Shown piece by piece: positions 1 to 17,640 of a stretch of 64,000 nt of DNA (the stretch's first letter is position 1; each line of letters begins with the position of its first letter). The stretch is from Gadus chalcogrammus (lineage: Eukaryota > Chordata > Actinopteri > Gadiformes > Gadidae). A model generated the notes under the pieces. It saw only the letters and a program-made list of their open reading frames with translations. It did no database searches and had not been told where the DNA came from. The DNA lies in assembly GCF_026213295.1 (NCBI RefSeq), contig NC_079431.1:11072575-11136574 (forward strand), written 5' to 3'. Position numbers and translations under genes: made by a program.

Positions 1-120
1 TGTCCACCAGGTTAATTTCATCACCATATTCAACAAACCATGGTCCATGAGCAAGGGTTAGTCTTTCAATCTGAGCAAAAGCAAGCCTCTTTCCGGAACT
101 ATCTCTCCCTCTGTTTTTAT

Positions 121-306
<186 letters not shown>

Positions 307-860
307 CGCTCTCTCTGCCACTCCTGTTGTCTCTTACAGATTTCTATCTCCTTTCATTAATTTAATGTCACAGTAAAAGTAACGCGTTTGTTTTTCCCCT
401 TTTCCATTAAGGTAAAAGTAAGATGACTTCACGCATAGAGCATCTGACACAACCAACATTTGTAATGGGATGGCTGGCAAACTCCCATGTAATCACATCA
501 GGTACAGTGTTGTGTCGCATATCAATCCATGGCTTCACAATAAATGATTTCCCATAACGGCCAATGATCAGCATATCAAACAGATGTTACACAGTTTTGA
601 CTGGTTTGTTGGGGTGGACTATGGAAATGAAGTATAACATATGCATTTGTTTTCCTCAATGCATTAGCATGTGGAAACAGCCAAAAGCTTCAAATTAGAA
701 CAGAGCGATTCCACTTACACTGCGCAGTTGTGTATCTCTCACCAATAACCTCCACATAACCTTCACAAGTTATGTTTGTTTCAAATCAATTACAACACGT
801 GTCCAACCCAAATATTGCCAAGAACCAAGTTAAAACAGTTCCTGCGCTATCACATCAACA

Positions 861-942
861 CCACCACCACCATCACGCCACAACCACCACCACCACGCCA
901 CAACCACCACCACCACCACCACCACCACCACCACCACCACCC
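861..942. repeat. (ACC)n trinucleotide repeat
   Basis: A CAC/ACC triplet tract broken by two ACGCCACA interruptions, followed by a short CA/CG-rich tail to about 985. The translated His, Thr or Pro runs have no coding support. Confidence 0.95.
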
Positions 943-1750
943 TTTCCAAACCACCCACACACACATACACGCGCACACACACATGCGCAAATAAAGTGTG
1001 TTCAACCCTCAACTATGCCAATATAAACCAGTTCCTTAACGATATCAGCACAGTACAGCAGCAGCATCAGCAGCAGTAAAAAAGCAAGATAAACATAAAC
1101 CTACGGTTTGCGAGCAGGGGGGAACAAACACTGTCCCTGATGGGAATCAGAAGAGACGCGCTAGCCGCCGCCAGCTTTTATCTGCGCGAGGAAAATACAC
1201 ACACATAGAATATTTTACTTGCTCAATATATTTATTGCACGCCGTGCTGAATGTTTAAATGGACTTCTATTTACTTTTTGTACTATCCATATACATCTCT
1301 AGTAAAAGGGGGGGAGGTGACTTTCTAGGACTACATTAGTCATAGCTAGGGGCATTGTAGCTGCTGTGCCTTCCCTGGTCCCTCTGCCTATAGACTACCT
1401 TGGAATGGAATAGAATAATAGAATATTATATAATACTATATACTGGTACTCATTTAAATTATATAACATTATATTATACAATTATAAACTATAGTCATAC
1501 AATAATATCAAATAATCGATTCTTACATGATATAATATACAATAATGTAATTAACATAAAAAATATATTAATTTCTATGCAACACACTTTTCAAGAAGCA
1601 TTGGATGGATGAGTAGCATAACAGAAGTATGTTAGATTCTTAAATTATGAAAGTATGATTCATAATTTAAGATTTTAATTGGTGCAGGTTGATACAACAA
1701 AGAAAAACAATACGAAATGCATTGAACATCCACTTACATTCCGACTTCTT

Positions 1751-1799
1751 ACACACACACACACACCCACACACACACACACACACACACCCACACCCA

Positions 1800-1847
<48 letters not shown>
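1751..1847. repeat. (AC)n microsatellite with CCCAC interruptions
   Basis: A roughly 97 bp AC tract interrupted by ACCCAC units and ending in an A-run. The flanks are AT-rich intergenic DNA. Confidence 0.95.
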
Positions 1848-1851
<4 letters not shown>

Positions 1852-2344
1852 AAACTTTTAACTTATCCTTAGCATTTCTTTTTAACTTATTCTCTACTCA
1901 CACTTAAACTGCTGCTTCTACTGTACTCTAATTGTTGAATGTTAATGTTACATTTTATATGTTTTATTGTCATAGTGTTATAGAGTTTTATGTTATATGT
2001 ATGACGTATACTGCGTAGATGAATGATGCTTGCCAAGTCGTAAGAATTTTGCTGTGCTGAAGCAATTTGGTACATGCAACAATAAACACACTTTGACTTT
2101 GACTTTGACACACACACACAGCCACACACAAACAAAAACACGTACAATAGACACCCACGATAGACACATACAAAAGACACACATTTACAAATATACACAG
2201 TGCAGTCGGTAGCTAAGCAACAGGCAGCACGGTATATCCACGTGGCTGCTATGACTGTACGCCTTTTCCTCAATGAGAGCCATGGCCAGATGACATGCTC
2301 AAATGAAATAAACCAAACCAGTAAAAATCAGCCATTAAAAAAAA

Positions 2345-2345
<1 letters not shown>

Positions 2346-2436
<91 letters not shown>
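2346..2436. repeat. (AT)n microsatellite
   Basis: About 90 bp of alternating AT. It is self-complementary and lies just upstream of the duplicated hairpin repeat that starts near 2,549. Confidence 0.97.
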
Positions 2437-2438
<2 letters not shown>

Positions 2439-2548
2439 TAATATATACACTCTCTTAATAATTATAAAGCATTATTATATGTTTTGGCACTAATTAACAA
2501 TATCCATCTTAGCTGTCTTTATAATTATCAAGAAAGGGTATATAAGAG

Positions 2549-3883
<1,335 letters not shown>

Positions 3884-3938
<55 letters not shown>

Positions 3939-3940
3939 TA
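3884..3940. repeat. (TA)n microsatellite
   Basis: A TA dinucleotide tract that terminates hairpin copy B. Confidence 0.95.
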
Positions 3941-4051
3941 CGTTCATATTTTGGGCGAACGTGACCTGAACGTACTGTATTATTGCCTGATGAACGTTAC
4001 TGTGAACTTGTTCATTCTGGTGTCTGTGAATGACACACTCACTCGGTTTAA

Positions 4052-5566
4052 AGGCCCACTATGCAACTTCAGGGATTTCTTCGCTGTTTTCTTGGTTTTG
4101 GCACGCACATTTATCTACACAGCGCCCCCTACAGCTTCGTAGTAGATATTTTACAACACTGTCGTAACAACTCGTTGACGACCCTTCCCCATGCACTTCT
4201 ATGCGAGCCATGTGCATTTGTTTTCAAAGAAGCCGGCGAATGCGTGGAGCCATGTCCGAAGTAGATGTTCATAAAGTGTAGGCAAGGTTATACATTTTTA
4301 AAATGGTGTATTTGTATTGCAATAAACATAAATCCATCCTTTTTTATAGTTGACGGGGAGAATTTATATCCTAGATTATAATTGTTTTATTTAAGGTTGA
4401 ACAGAACAATCAGTGTAAGAGTGTTGGCCAACATAATAATCTAAATAAACAAGAACCTGGATTCAGGGATTCAGTCTGTATCTGCGGGACGAGACAGACG
4501 AACAGCAAAACACCCATGGAAACAAAGGTGTTTATATGGTTGCAACCAAGCAAGCTCGAAACATACATGGCTCACAACAAAACGGTCGAGAAAACAATTT
4601 TTACAGGGTTCACAACAAAATGGTTGAGCAAACACATTTGTACAGAGACTATCAATATCAAGAATACCACGAAGACAAAGTTCACCCAAGGGTACTTTCA
4701 ATTTCAAAAGCAACACGGCCATGTCGGCGTCTGATTTGCAGTCTTCTTTTTCTTTCAGTTCACGCTATTCCTGAAAAGCCTGCCCAACGTTTACTCGTGT
4801 CTGGCCTCTGTGTCGGTCAGTCTCCCTTTTCTCTTCTTCTGTTCCTCCGACATTGGGTTTCTCTGTCTCTTTTTAGTCGGCTGATTTATGATGAATGTAA
4901 CAATCCCTTAGTTACTTGTGTTTATATCGAGCCGGTTCCGTGTTTGGGGGTCTGTGCCGTAAAGCAATTCGTTACTTCGCGAGACCCGAGACTCACGCGA
5001 GAGTGGGCGGCGGGTCGCCGGCAGAAACATATTCCTTTTCTCTGCCAAGATGCGCAAGGGGGAGTCGAAACAACGAACATCAAACAAAAATGTATAATAG
5101 AATCATCGCAATGACTCTTAGCCTGTTATATTAAGGTAAATCAAGCCAAAAAAGTTGCATAGTTCCCCTTTCACTCGTGTCTGATCTCTTTTCTGGTCCA
5201 TTCTTCTTTTGTTCCACCGACAGTCGCCTCTTGGGTCCCTTATCAGTCGATTGATCCATGATGAATGCAACAATTGCCTCGCAATCTAGCCGGTGCCATG
5301 TTTGGGTGTGTGTCTGTGCCGTAAAGCATTTTCGAAACTACAATCTGACTACATTTTCGAGGCGCGATTGGATACTTCCGCTGCGTCACATCTGGATTGT
5401 GTCGGTCTGAACAGAGCAAGTTGCATATGCGCTTTTTCCTTGGAGAGGTGACATGGGGCAATGACACACCCACCAAACGACCCAGAAATGGTTGCAGAAC
5501 CATCAGAATAACTCTCAACCAGCATAATTAATGTAATTTGGGCTAAAAAAGTTGCATAGTGGGCCT
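4052..5566. mobile_element. TTAA-flanked non-autonomous DNA transposon
   Basis: The terminal inverted repeats are AGGCCCACTATGCAACTT at the left and its reverse complement at the right. They are flanked on both sides by TTAA (4,048-4,051 and 5,567-5,570), as expected for a TTAA-targeting element of the piggyBac or Kolobok type. No transposase is visible. The interior contains two diverged direct repeats of about 370 bp, at roughly 4,788-5,160 and 5,165-5,560. Both contain an ACTCGTGTCTG start, a GATGAATG..AACAA segment and a TGTGCCGTAAAGCA segment. The superfamily call rests only on the target site. Confidence 0.8.
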
Positions 5567-5701
5567 TTAACTTCGTTCAATAGGGGGATTATTTGTTTGT
5601 CAACACGGCGGATGCGCGAGCAGAAAATTAGTTTGACCGGTTGCCAGGGTTATCTCCGTGTGGTTAATTTGCAGTTGCGGTGTTGCCAGCTTACTGTTGC
5701 A

Positions 5702-5993
5702 TTAAACTGTAATCAGAAAACGCGGTTGTATGCTATAGACCCTATATAGTATCTGTGGTATAAAGGCTGGGACAAATTTCAAATTATAAATATGCACACT
5801 TTATGTTGAAAGTATAGACCGTCGCGATTTCCATTGAAACGAATGGCGTGGTGATTATTCTTCAAAACGACAGCTGGTAAATTGTGAAAAATGAGTTAAA
5901 CTGTAATCAGAAAAAGTGGTTATATGCTATATACCCTAGAGTATCTGTGGTATAAAGGCTGAGACGAATTTCAAATTATAAATATGTACAATC
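5702..5993. repeat. Two direct copies of a ~95-bp unit, 194 bp apart
   Basis: Copies at 5,702-5,799 and 5,896-5,993 share TTAAACTGTAATCAGAAAA, a GTATCTGTGGTATAAAGGCT segment and CAAATTATAAATATG. The intervening 96 bp is unrelated. There is no coding potential. Confidence 0.8.
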
Positions 5994-6200
5994 CATAACA
6001 TTAGCTCTCTGGCTCGCTCAGCAGACTAGAATACCTCCTAGAATCATTGCTTGTTGGTCAGAAACGGAAAAGGGGGCTGTTTACGTTTGGTTGTATTCTT
6101 TTCGCTCGGTTCTCCGTCGCAACAGTAGGGCTAGAACCGAACGTGACACGTTTGGTTGATGTACTCAGCAAGTGGTGGTGGAGCTAGATCGTGAGTGACC

Positions 6201-7016
6201 TTAAAAACCATTCAAATATTTTTGGAGGTCTTCCCAGCTTAAAAGCTGGTACTTTTTTAGAATCGAAGAGTGGTGGAAGAGTTTTGTTTTTTTATCTAGA
6301 ATTGTTATTGCTTGTTTGTATTGTGATTCAAGTGACTTTAATGTGCTCAAATTGGCCTGCGACCAGCTTGTCAGACAATAATTCAGATGACTAAAAATCA
6401 TCGGGTGTAGAATTTATTTTGCAATATTGAATTTAGTAGTATTGCAGGTTTTTTTGACATGTACCTTAAAGGAAAGGTTTGAATCAATTAACACCCCAAG
6501 ATATTTAAATTCACTCACAACCTGTAATCTTTCCCCCGCTACAATTATGTGATGGTCACTAGTGGGTTTATTCGTTTTACAAAAGAACATGCTGACTGTT
6601 TTTGAGACATTTAATTGCAGGCAACACTCTCTCAGCCATGTTGTAACCTGAGCCATGGATCTAGTAAGCTTATCTACAACATCTGCCTTTGATCTGCCAT
6701 GTATAAAAAAAAATGGTATCATCTGTGTACATTATAGTTTCAACCTCAGGACACACAGATGGAAGGTTGTTAATATAAATACTGAACAAGAGTGGACCAA
6801 GAATGGATCCCTGCGGCACAGCAGTGGGCAACTGCAGTGACTTTGATCTATGATTATGGAAACTGACTGAGACCTGTTTGTTAAATATGATTCCATCCAT
6901 TTCATTGCACCATTACAGAAATTAAATTTAGATATCTTGGTAAGGGGCAATTTATGATTGACCGTATCAAAGGCCTTCCTAAAATCAAAAAATACTGCAC
7001 CTACAACACCACCCAA
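6201..7016 (-). pseudogene. LINE reverse transcriptase domain, frameshifted
   Basis: Four overlapping minus-strand fragments together span the reverse transcriptase. At 6,732-7,016 there is FFDFRKAFDTVNH (motif A). At 6,670-6,900 there is VPQGSILGPLLFSIYIN (motif B) and YTDDT in place of the usual Y/F-ADD (motif C). At 6,414-6,722 there is LNVSKTVSMFF and FKYLGVLID. At 6,201-6,401 there is SHLNYCLTSWSQA from the C-terminal region. The Ala-to-Thr change in motif C and the frameshifts show it is inactive. Confidence 0.85.
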
Positions 7017-7470
7017 ATCAAGGAAAAAAAAAAATTCTCTAACAAAAGACTTGCAGCTGTCTCTGTTGAATGTTTGGTCCTAAAGCCAAACTGCATGGGG
7101 TGGAGAGAGGTTGAGCTGCTGATGGAAAATAATCTGCTCAGCGACCCATTTTTCAGCAATTTATTTTCATTCCAGGCATTTTTCTATTACTGTGACTTTC
7201 CCCTTGTCAGTTTCTTTAAGTGGCTCCAGATCATTTTAACATTTCCTCTGGCCTTGTTTAAAACTGCTATATTTTTTTTGCCTTGGCCTTTCTGATTTCC
7301 CTCATTACCTTGTTTCTTAATGTTGTGTATTGATACTTATCATGTTGAAGTTTTGTTTCGATGGATTTTTTTGGAGCAAGATCACGCTCTTTCATCAGTT
7401 TAAAAATTGTGTCATTTAACCAAGGGAGACTGTTATTTTTGGCCCTATTTTTAATCTTGCATGTAAATTG

Positions 7471-7911
7471 TTAAATAATTTCCTGTAAATTGTTTGAAAT
7501 TCTTAAACAGTCTTGTTCCAGATTACTTCCCGATAGCTGCTCATTCCAGTTTACCTGCTGGATTGAGGTTTTAAAATTATGTTGCTCCTTCCTCTGAATT
7601 TTATGAGATTCTGATGCAGCCAAGGGTTTAAATCGCTTACTATTCAGCTTCCTTGCCACTAAAATCAGATTGTGATCAGACAGTCCTGTTAGCATATTGA
7701 ATGATTTCAAAATTCTCTCAGGTCTGTTGCTAAAGACTAAATCAATCTGTGTACTGGTGGAATTAGTTATTCTTGTGGGCCCATGAATTAGCTGTGTTAA
7801 ATCCATCCCATCCATAACCCTTTTCAGATTTTTCCTATTTTGTTTATCCTCCCAGTTTATATTTAAGTCACCCATGATGATCACCTCTTTCTGAAAATTA
7901 CATTGTTTCAA
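7471..7911 (-). pseudogene. LINE endonuclease domain fragment
   Basis: A 146-residue open stretch matches the C-terminal half of an apurinic-type LINE endonuclease. It contains IIMGDLNINW (the conserved GDLN), then HGPTRITNSTSTQIDLVFSN, and then GLSDHNLI with the SDH motif. The N-terminal part with the catalytic Glu is absent. It belongs to the same decayed element as the reverse transcriptase fragments at 6,201-7,016. Confidence 0.85.
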
Positions 7912-7990
7912 TAAATTATCAGGTTTTTCATGAAAGTCAATATTTGATAAGGGACTGGATGTGATTAACTGTTTGCTTTTTGATTTGAGT

Positions 7991-9350
7991 GATGATGGCT
8001 TGCAGACACCTTAAAAACAAAGATATATCCAAACAGCTGTCCGCAAGTGTTGGCCGATTTGCCAATCACTTGGACAGAAAATACAGAGAAAATAGTGCCT
8101 CACAGTCTTCTGGTCATATGGAGTGCAGCGGGAGCAGATCAGACAGTCTTAGTGATGAAACGTGTGTCTCTGGCAGGACACAGGGAGCAGGGGGATCAGA
8201 GGGATCAGAGGGAGAGAGAGGAGACCAACATGGAGAATAACTCAGCCCTGATAAGGCCATGATGCTTCAAAGATAGCTCAGTAACTTCATTATTCCTATT
8301 CACCCAGACAGCTACATATACGCACACTCACACATACACACACGCACCGTGCACGCAACCACGGACGCATTCGCCCACGCCCACATACACACACACCTTT
8401 CAATGAATTAGTTTGACACTGGTAGCAACTTCTAAAATCACTTTAATGAACCCTTAAGCACAATGATCATTAAGTTCACATTATCCACTCAGCGGATATC
8501 TCTTAATGTTTACTCTAATTATAATTCATTGATCCCTATAGGCATTGTCAATGACGTTTGCTGCTGGAAATAGTTTTTAACAGCCAACAAATTGCAAGCA
8601 CCATCACAATTGGCTATCCCTGATCCTTGGTGGAGGATTTGACTTGTTTGGATAATTTAAATACAACGTCTAGCAATCCAGTCACACTTGCACTCACCCT
8701 ACTGTTTACTACTCTACCCATCGGTAGCTGTGTCAGAAATGAATCCATTTGCCTCAAGAAAAAAAAAAGGAAAGGTAACCAAACCCCAAATATATTGTTT
8801 ATTGCATTTCCAAATTTCACATGTTTCTATAGCAACAAGGATCCCTCTTTTCAACACAGCAGCACATCCCTTGTCACTAAAGAAATGTATTGAAAAAACT
8901 GCCTAGATGATTTTCTTAAATAAACTAACAATAATACAGAGGGAATATAGAAGTGTTGACGTTAAGTTCACTTCAGAATTTATTGCTGTCATCATTTCTG
9001 TACCTCTCACCTGTGTGCAGAGTGTGCAGAGATATTCAGCAAAACCGTGTATATTGTCCTGGAGTTCTATTGAATAAGATACTAGAGCATTTCCCCTGGA
9101 GATGATGTGCACGGTGGAAAGTTACTGGTTTTAAATATTCTTTCGTCAAATACTTGGCAAAGTTACTGTGTTTGAAAGTATGTAAAAATCTAATGTGCAC
9201 CTGTGGTGTAGTGTGTGGATGTGTCTGTGAGTGTGTCTGTATGCCTGTGTATGCCTGGGGGGTAAGTAAAAACAATGTTCTGGGTTAAACTTTCTCTATA
9301 CCGGAAGAGCGGTCTGAGCACTCATGTACAGCCACCACAAAAAGTAGGGA
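7991..9350. other. Intergenic DNA without recognised gene
   Basis: Only short open frames without family resemblance are present. A CA/CG-rich low-complexity patch lies at about 8,310-8,395. Confidence 0.6.
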
Positions 9351-9359
9351 CATTTTGAA

Positions 9360-9480
9360 CGAGAGGAGGAGGAGGAGGAGGAGAAGGAGGAGGAGGAGGA
9401 GGAGGAGGAGGAGGAGGACACTCAAGCATGAAACAGAGGTAGAGAAAAAAAAAGAGAGAAAGGAGGAAGAAGTAGGAGGA
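9360..9480. repeat. (AGG)n polypurine tract
   Basis: GGA/AGG triplets at 9,360-9,418, then a further purine-only stretch to about 9,480. This is a long strand-asymmetric polypurine run with triplex potential. Confidence 0.9.
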
Positions 9481-10266
9481 GATAGTACTAGTGTGGGTTC
9501 TCCACAGTACTAAGTGGAGAAGTGGAGGGAGAAGAGAGAGACCACGAAGGGAGAGAGGGAGAGAAAGACGAACGTGGGAAGCTGGTGGTGAATCAACATC
9601 AGGCGAAAGGACGTCATCTCTGGGCAGAGGTTTGAGAAAGGTTTACACAATAAGGTATTTCTGAGAGGGGGATAAATAGCTTTGTATTTGTAATACCAGG
9701 TTTGTATTTGGCTCTCTCTGCTTCTCTCGTGCAAAGGGAGATGATTTTTCAACCTTGATTCAATGGAAAGAGAATGCTTGGTTGGTGAGTAAACATACTA
9801 AACAGGAAGTTTGCCTTGGCCCACAAATCACAAATCCAAGAACAATGCTGGGAGTTTTTTTCTTGCCCTCTCCGCTAGGTTCAGGGGGGGGGGTCATAAA
9901 TATATTGCGGCGGATGAAAGAACAGTCGTTCTGAAACCTCTGCCTGTGAGCCCGGGCTTTGGAGAGGACGTACAGTATATGCCTTGTGGGTCGCCGTTTC
10001 CCCAGCAAAATTGTCTTCACCATACCCTCTACCATCTGTGTCAATCCATCTGTAATCCTGAATTCTGGAGCCTAGATTGAGGTGGGAATCTGCTCCCTGT
10101 CCCCTTATATGTTTCTGGCCTTGTGTCAAAGGTACACTTGACAGAATATGAATGCTCCATGAAATCAGAATGGCATTTTGTCAGAATGCATTGAGGTTAT
10201 TAGAAGGGTTTAAGTGGTATTGGATCTAAAGACGGTGACAGTCAAATAACCGCTACAAAAACACAA

Positions 10267-10404
<138 letters not shown>

Positions 10405-10449
10405 TGCACACAGCATGCACACACAAACCGTGTACACATAGCTACCCAC

Positions 10450-13400
10450 TTGAATTATTAATCATCTGCAAGAGCATTGACATATTATTGTCTGACATTA
10501 TCCCACAATGCTATATCAGCAAAGCTTTCCAAACAACAACCCATTCCCAAAGAAGGTCTTGTCGTGTTGCATGCCATTCATGGCAATAGCTTCATGTCAC
10601 AAGTTGCACTCAATCGGCTCCATTGCAAGGTAAAAGAGCCAGCCCAATTAAATAGCGGAGTCACTCCCATACACCATTGAGGGAGGAATAAAAGCTGAGC
10701 ATGGTGTGCTACCATCTGCTGGACACTTGTGCTAGGCCGCTGAAGCCATTGAGCCTGGGCTGCTTCCTAATTCCTCCTTCAACTGCTTCTTTTTGGCTCA
10801 AACCTATCATCCAAAATCAATAGCTCCATTAGCAGCATAATCACGCTTTGGATTCGAGGCAAATGTGTCACAGGGAGAGCAAGGTGCTAACAAGTGTTTC
10901 ATAATTCGGCTTTCATTGGCTGCCAGGATAGGATGACTATTGTGCAGAAGCTGTGAAGACCATGACAAACTGGTGCCCTAGTTAAAACCAGTCTGCTCAG
11001 GGGGGTGGAAGACAAGCATCCAGGGCATGGAAGCTTATGTAAACGTTTTAAAATTGTCATTTTATTTTGCATAACGATGTACATGCATACATTAGAGGAA
11101 GATACACACATAGGTGCAATAAGCTATTTTCTTACAAATCAAACACAAAATTATTTTTTACACAGCTTCTAAGAAGTACAATAAAGACAGTGTAACACTT
11201 GACAATCAATGATTACTTATAACTGCCATCAATAATGGCAGTTACAAGTCCCATTTTAGACCCATTTTTGCTTGAGGCAACCCTAAATCTTAAAGCTATT
11301 ATACAGAGCCCCACATTCTCAACCTCTGGACTCAGTGATGCATCTTTAAATGAGCAGGATTGAAAAGTGTTTCGGGGCATATGTGCTATACCAGCAGATT
11401 TCATTACAGAGGACGAGGACGGCCTGGTTTAACCTCTCCCTCAACTGGAGACACCCTAAAACCTAATGGTATCGCTGTGACGCAGCACCAAGCAAATAGT
11501 GAACTACTATAATAGGTTGTCATGGTTTAGATGGTTTAATATTACCTATATTAACATCATTTGACAATGAGGATGATATTGAGTGTTATTATTGTGATTA
11601 GTGGATATGGCAGCGCAGCTACATTGTTGTTCAATACCCAAGGACAACAGGTTTCCCTTTGTCGTTGGTAGCGACGAGGAAGAGAATGCCTGATGTGTTT
11701 AAATTCTCCTTCCTTGTCTCAGAGAATGTTAGTTGCTTCCAAGCACGTGTTTTACATCGTGATTCTATTCCCCCGGTTTTTCGGATTGTGATCAGTGCTG
11801 TTGTTATTTTTTCCTCCATAATGAGAGCAAACCTGGAAGTGATTTAGAGGATTTAATGGGATGCCGGAGAGCATTCCAGAAGGCACACTATCAAACAGGG
11901 TTGAGGGAAATAATCGCAGCACTCAGAGTCTATCTGAATATAGATTACAGGCAGGATCATACATGTCTAATGCATTCAGCATTTTCCAATGCCGTTTCCT
12001 TAAGGATACTGACTTCCCACATGGAGAAGTGTGTGAAAACGGAGGTGGAAAGGCTGACGCGGCGCGCTGTATTCTCACCTGTGATTGCGTTAGACTCCCA
12101 ATGTGAATGTAAAGTAGGAGTATGCTCAGTGGAAGGGATTTGTTGGAACAGTAGCTGTAACGAAAACGCAGATTTAAGTCTATTGCAAAATGGAGGAACC
12201 TTGGGATTGGCTGAAAAAATGTATCCACTTGCTTCAGGCTGTTAAATACTTCATAATAAGTAATCTGACATTTGTGTTGTTATCCTAATAGTAACCTAGA
12301 GGAGGATGTAGAAAAACGTATGCGCAAACATTGATAGCAAGTTTTTACTTGCCTTAAAAGCTTAGGAAACCCATAAAATCCTAATTGTATATTATGGTTG
12401 AGATGACGGTTTGTGCTATATAAGAAGCCTATATGTTTGTTTTTTTATTCTATGAATAATACAATTACAAAAAAGCCTATGATATTGATTTCATTCTGAT
12501 TGATACCAACCTAGCATATTGGTCAGCGCAAATGATGTGGCTAGTCTCGCTGTGTATAGTCACCAGAGAAGACAGAGAGAAAGCAAATAAAACATGACAG
12601 ATAAATAGCTGAAACTAATACCAGAAATCAAAAAGAACTGTCCCTCGACATAGACACGTCTCAAGTCTTCTGTCTTGGATGTTGATTGTGGGAAGAAGCA
12701 AAAACCAATCAAGTTTCATAGAAAAATGAAAAAATCACATTGCTGACTCTGTAAGTTAGCACGAAATAATACTCGTAGGACTACTCGAGCAATTTACGTA
12801 GCTCAGGCAATCTGAAAGGCCTATTCAGAGCAAAGACTTGGAACAGTAATTAAATGGAACGATAGGAATCACAGCTTGTTAAGCCAATTGTACTTGGAAA
12901 TGGAAGAGGCGTCAGCTAACCCTTCACATCCGGGTACATAGATCCAGTCGTACAATTGTAAGGGTTAAACATGGCAATGTATAGCTATGTATCTATAATA
13001 CGTTATATAGGAGGTTAAGCATACTGCACGTATTATAAACAAGAGTAGGAGTAAGGCATGCTTGTGAAGGAACATAAGCACACTACATTGTTCCATCCAA
13101 TTCAATGGCTTCTAGCGCTTTGTGACGTGGTAAATGTTACACAAGAGATGAATAACACACAAAATATATCAAGAGAGAGAATGCTCTGCCAATCAGCTTT
13201 TTTCAATGTGAAAGTATCGCTCACAATCAGACAGAGAAGAGACCTAGAATGGCGGGTGACTGACATTTGATATTATTAACTTTAAAAACCTGCACCAGTG
13301 ATCTGGGAAAACTGTCACATTCCGACCCTGAATTATTGACGTACACCGGAGAATGGGTCGCTAATTGCAACGATGAACTTACAGTTGATTCAAATCACTT

Positions 13401-13600
13401 TAATAAGACAGCTAAAGGTCATGGTAGTAATTGACCATTCAAAAACAAAACAAAAAAACATCTCTTTGGTCCAAGCGTCTTCTAAAGGAGCAGAAATAGC
13501 CTTCTTATAATGAGTTATGAACTGTTGCAGCTGTTCGTTTGTTTTCGGCTGATGCCACAATGCCACTGGCAGGTAATCATCTTGGAAACCCACCCCCCTC
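10450..13600. other. Intergenic DNA without recognised gene
   Basis: Open frames here (for example at 11,856-12,245) have no motif, no splice logic and no family resemblance. I see no repeat with clear ends. Confidence 0.6.
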
Positions 13601-13603
13601 CAG

Positions 13604-13719
<116 letters not shown>

Positions 13720-14815
13720 CCCAGGACCAATAGTCCAAAGAGAGAGGCTGAAGTACTTTGCCTGGGCTGAACCCCAGATAAACTACAATAGTAAGGCGCC
13801 CCGTTCCCTCGGCATAGCCTGTGATATAATAGATGAAGGGGGACGATAAAATGATGGATGGCACTTTGCTTTGGCACCGTCTGTCTTCGTCTTGCGCAGT
13901 AAATAAACCCCCCAAAATGGAAAGAGAGTAGAGCAGACAACACGTGGACACTTAAGAACATCCCCAAAAAAATCTGGACCGAATCCGGACCAATGATATT
14001 TCAACCTGGAATAAATTCAATCACATTAGCATCAGTTCAGTGGAGAGGCACAGATACTATCAGGACTATATCAATCAAATGTGTTTCCCCTGACGATGTG
14101 CCCTTGAAGGCATTGAGAAGGCAAATTTAATCTTTTGGTTTCAGGCTCAAAAGGAGAAGGGTTAAGGAGTGGACTATAAAAGAATGGAAACACAAGTAAA
14201 TGAAGATTCAATTCTGTTGTGGCTGACTGTTTTTGAGGAGAACGAAGGAGAAAAGATTAGCTAGTTGTAATTCAATGAAAGGCTCCAGTGAACAGTGTTA
14301 TATATTTGCTACAGAGAGAGAGTGACTGTGCCAAAACATCTAGGCCTATTCTAGTTCCCCCAAGAGTTAAAAGAAAATAAATCAGGTAAAGTCTTATTTT
14401 TACAGAGCAGCGTGTAAGAAACCAGAACATGCTCAGGGTGAGATGGACAAAATGATATTGTGACATGCTTGCTTCTGTGTTATCAGTTTTCATTCACTGA
14501 CCGTTTTATCTCATGGATTCAAGCTAGGGCGAGGGACGTTACTGAGCAACATCAGAGTTCCCATTGTATTTGGCACACATGAATGACACATATGAGGCTT
14601 GAGTGTCTTCATTCAGCAACTAGGAGCTAGGATGGCAATGCACAATCGGTGCATTGTCACAATATATTTCCACATTGTCTCCTATTTTTCCCGGTTATCC
14701 GTATTTCTCCAAGCTGGGAAAATCGTCATCTGTCACTACATTTCTTGGGCTTACGCTTTTGAAGTACAGTCTGTATGTGTAAGTGTGTTTGCATGTGCCT
14801 GTGCTTGTGAGTGTA

Positions 14816-14917
<102 letters not shown>

Positions 14918-15024
14918 TTCAATCCTCCTCCACATCCAAAAGGACCACATATAAGCGTGGGCGGATAACTGGCTAGTAACTATATTCACACATTCATACA
15001 CACCACAGGCATACATACACTCAT

Positions 15025-17544
<2,520 letters not shown>

Positions 17545-17631
<87 letters not shown>

Positions 17632-17640
17632 GCGCGCGCG
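17545..17640. repeat. (GT)n microsatellite with GC-rich tail
   Basis: A roughly 80 bp GT tract followed by GTGCGCGCGCG. Confidence 0.96.

Larger units (their letters stand above)
6190..7990 (-). mobile_element. Decayed, truncated L2-like non-LTR retrotransposon (LINE)
   Basis: Read on the minus strand, this stretch encodes fragments of an endonuclease followed by a reverse transcriptase, in the order of a LINE ORF2. The fragments lie in different frames with stops between them, so the copy is dead. The 5' end (near 7,990) starts inside the endonuclease domain, as in typical 5' truncation. The 3' end is near 6,190. I saw no clear target-site duplication. Placement in the L2 group is by resemblance; Rex1 or CR1 relatives are not excluded. 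Confidence 0.85.

Noticed and set aside
11856..12245. 129-aa plus-strand open frame
   Set aside because: No recognisable domain, overlapped by other frames of similar length, no splice or promoter context. Judged chance.
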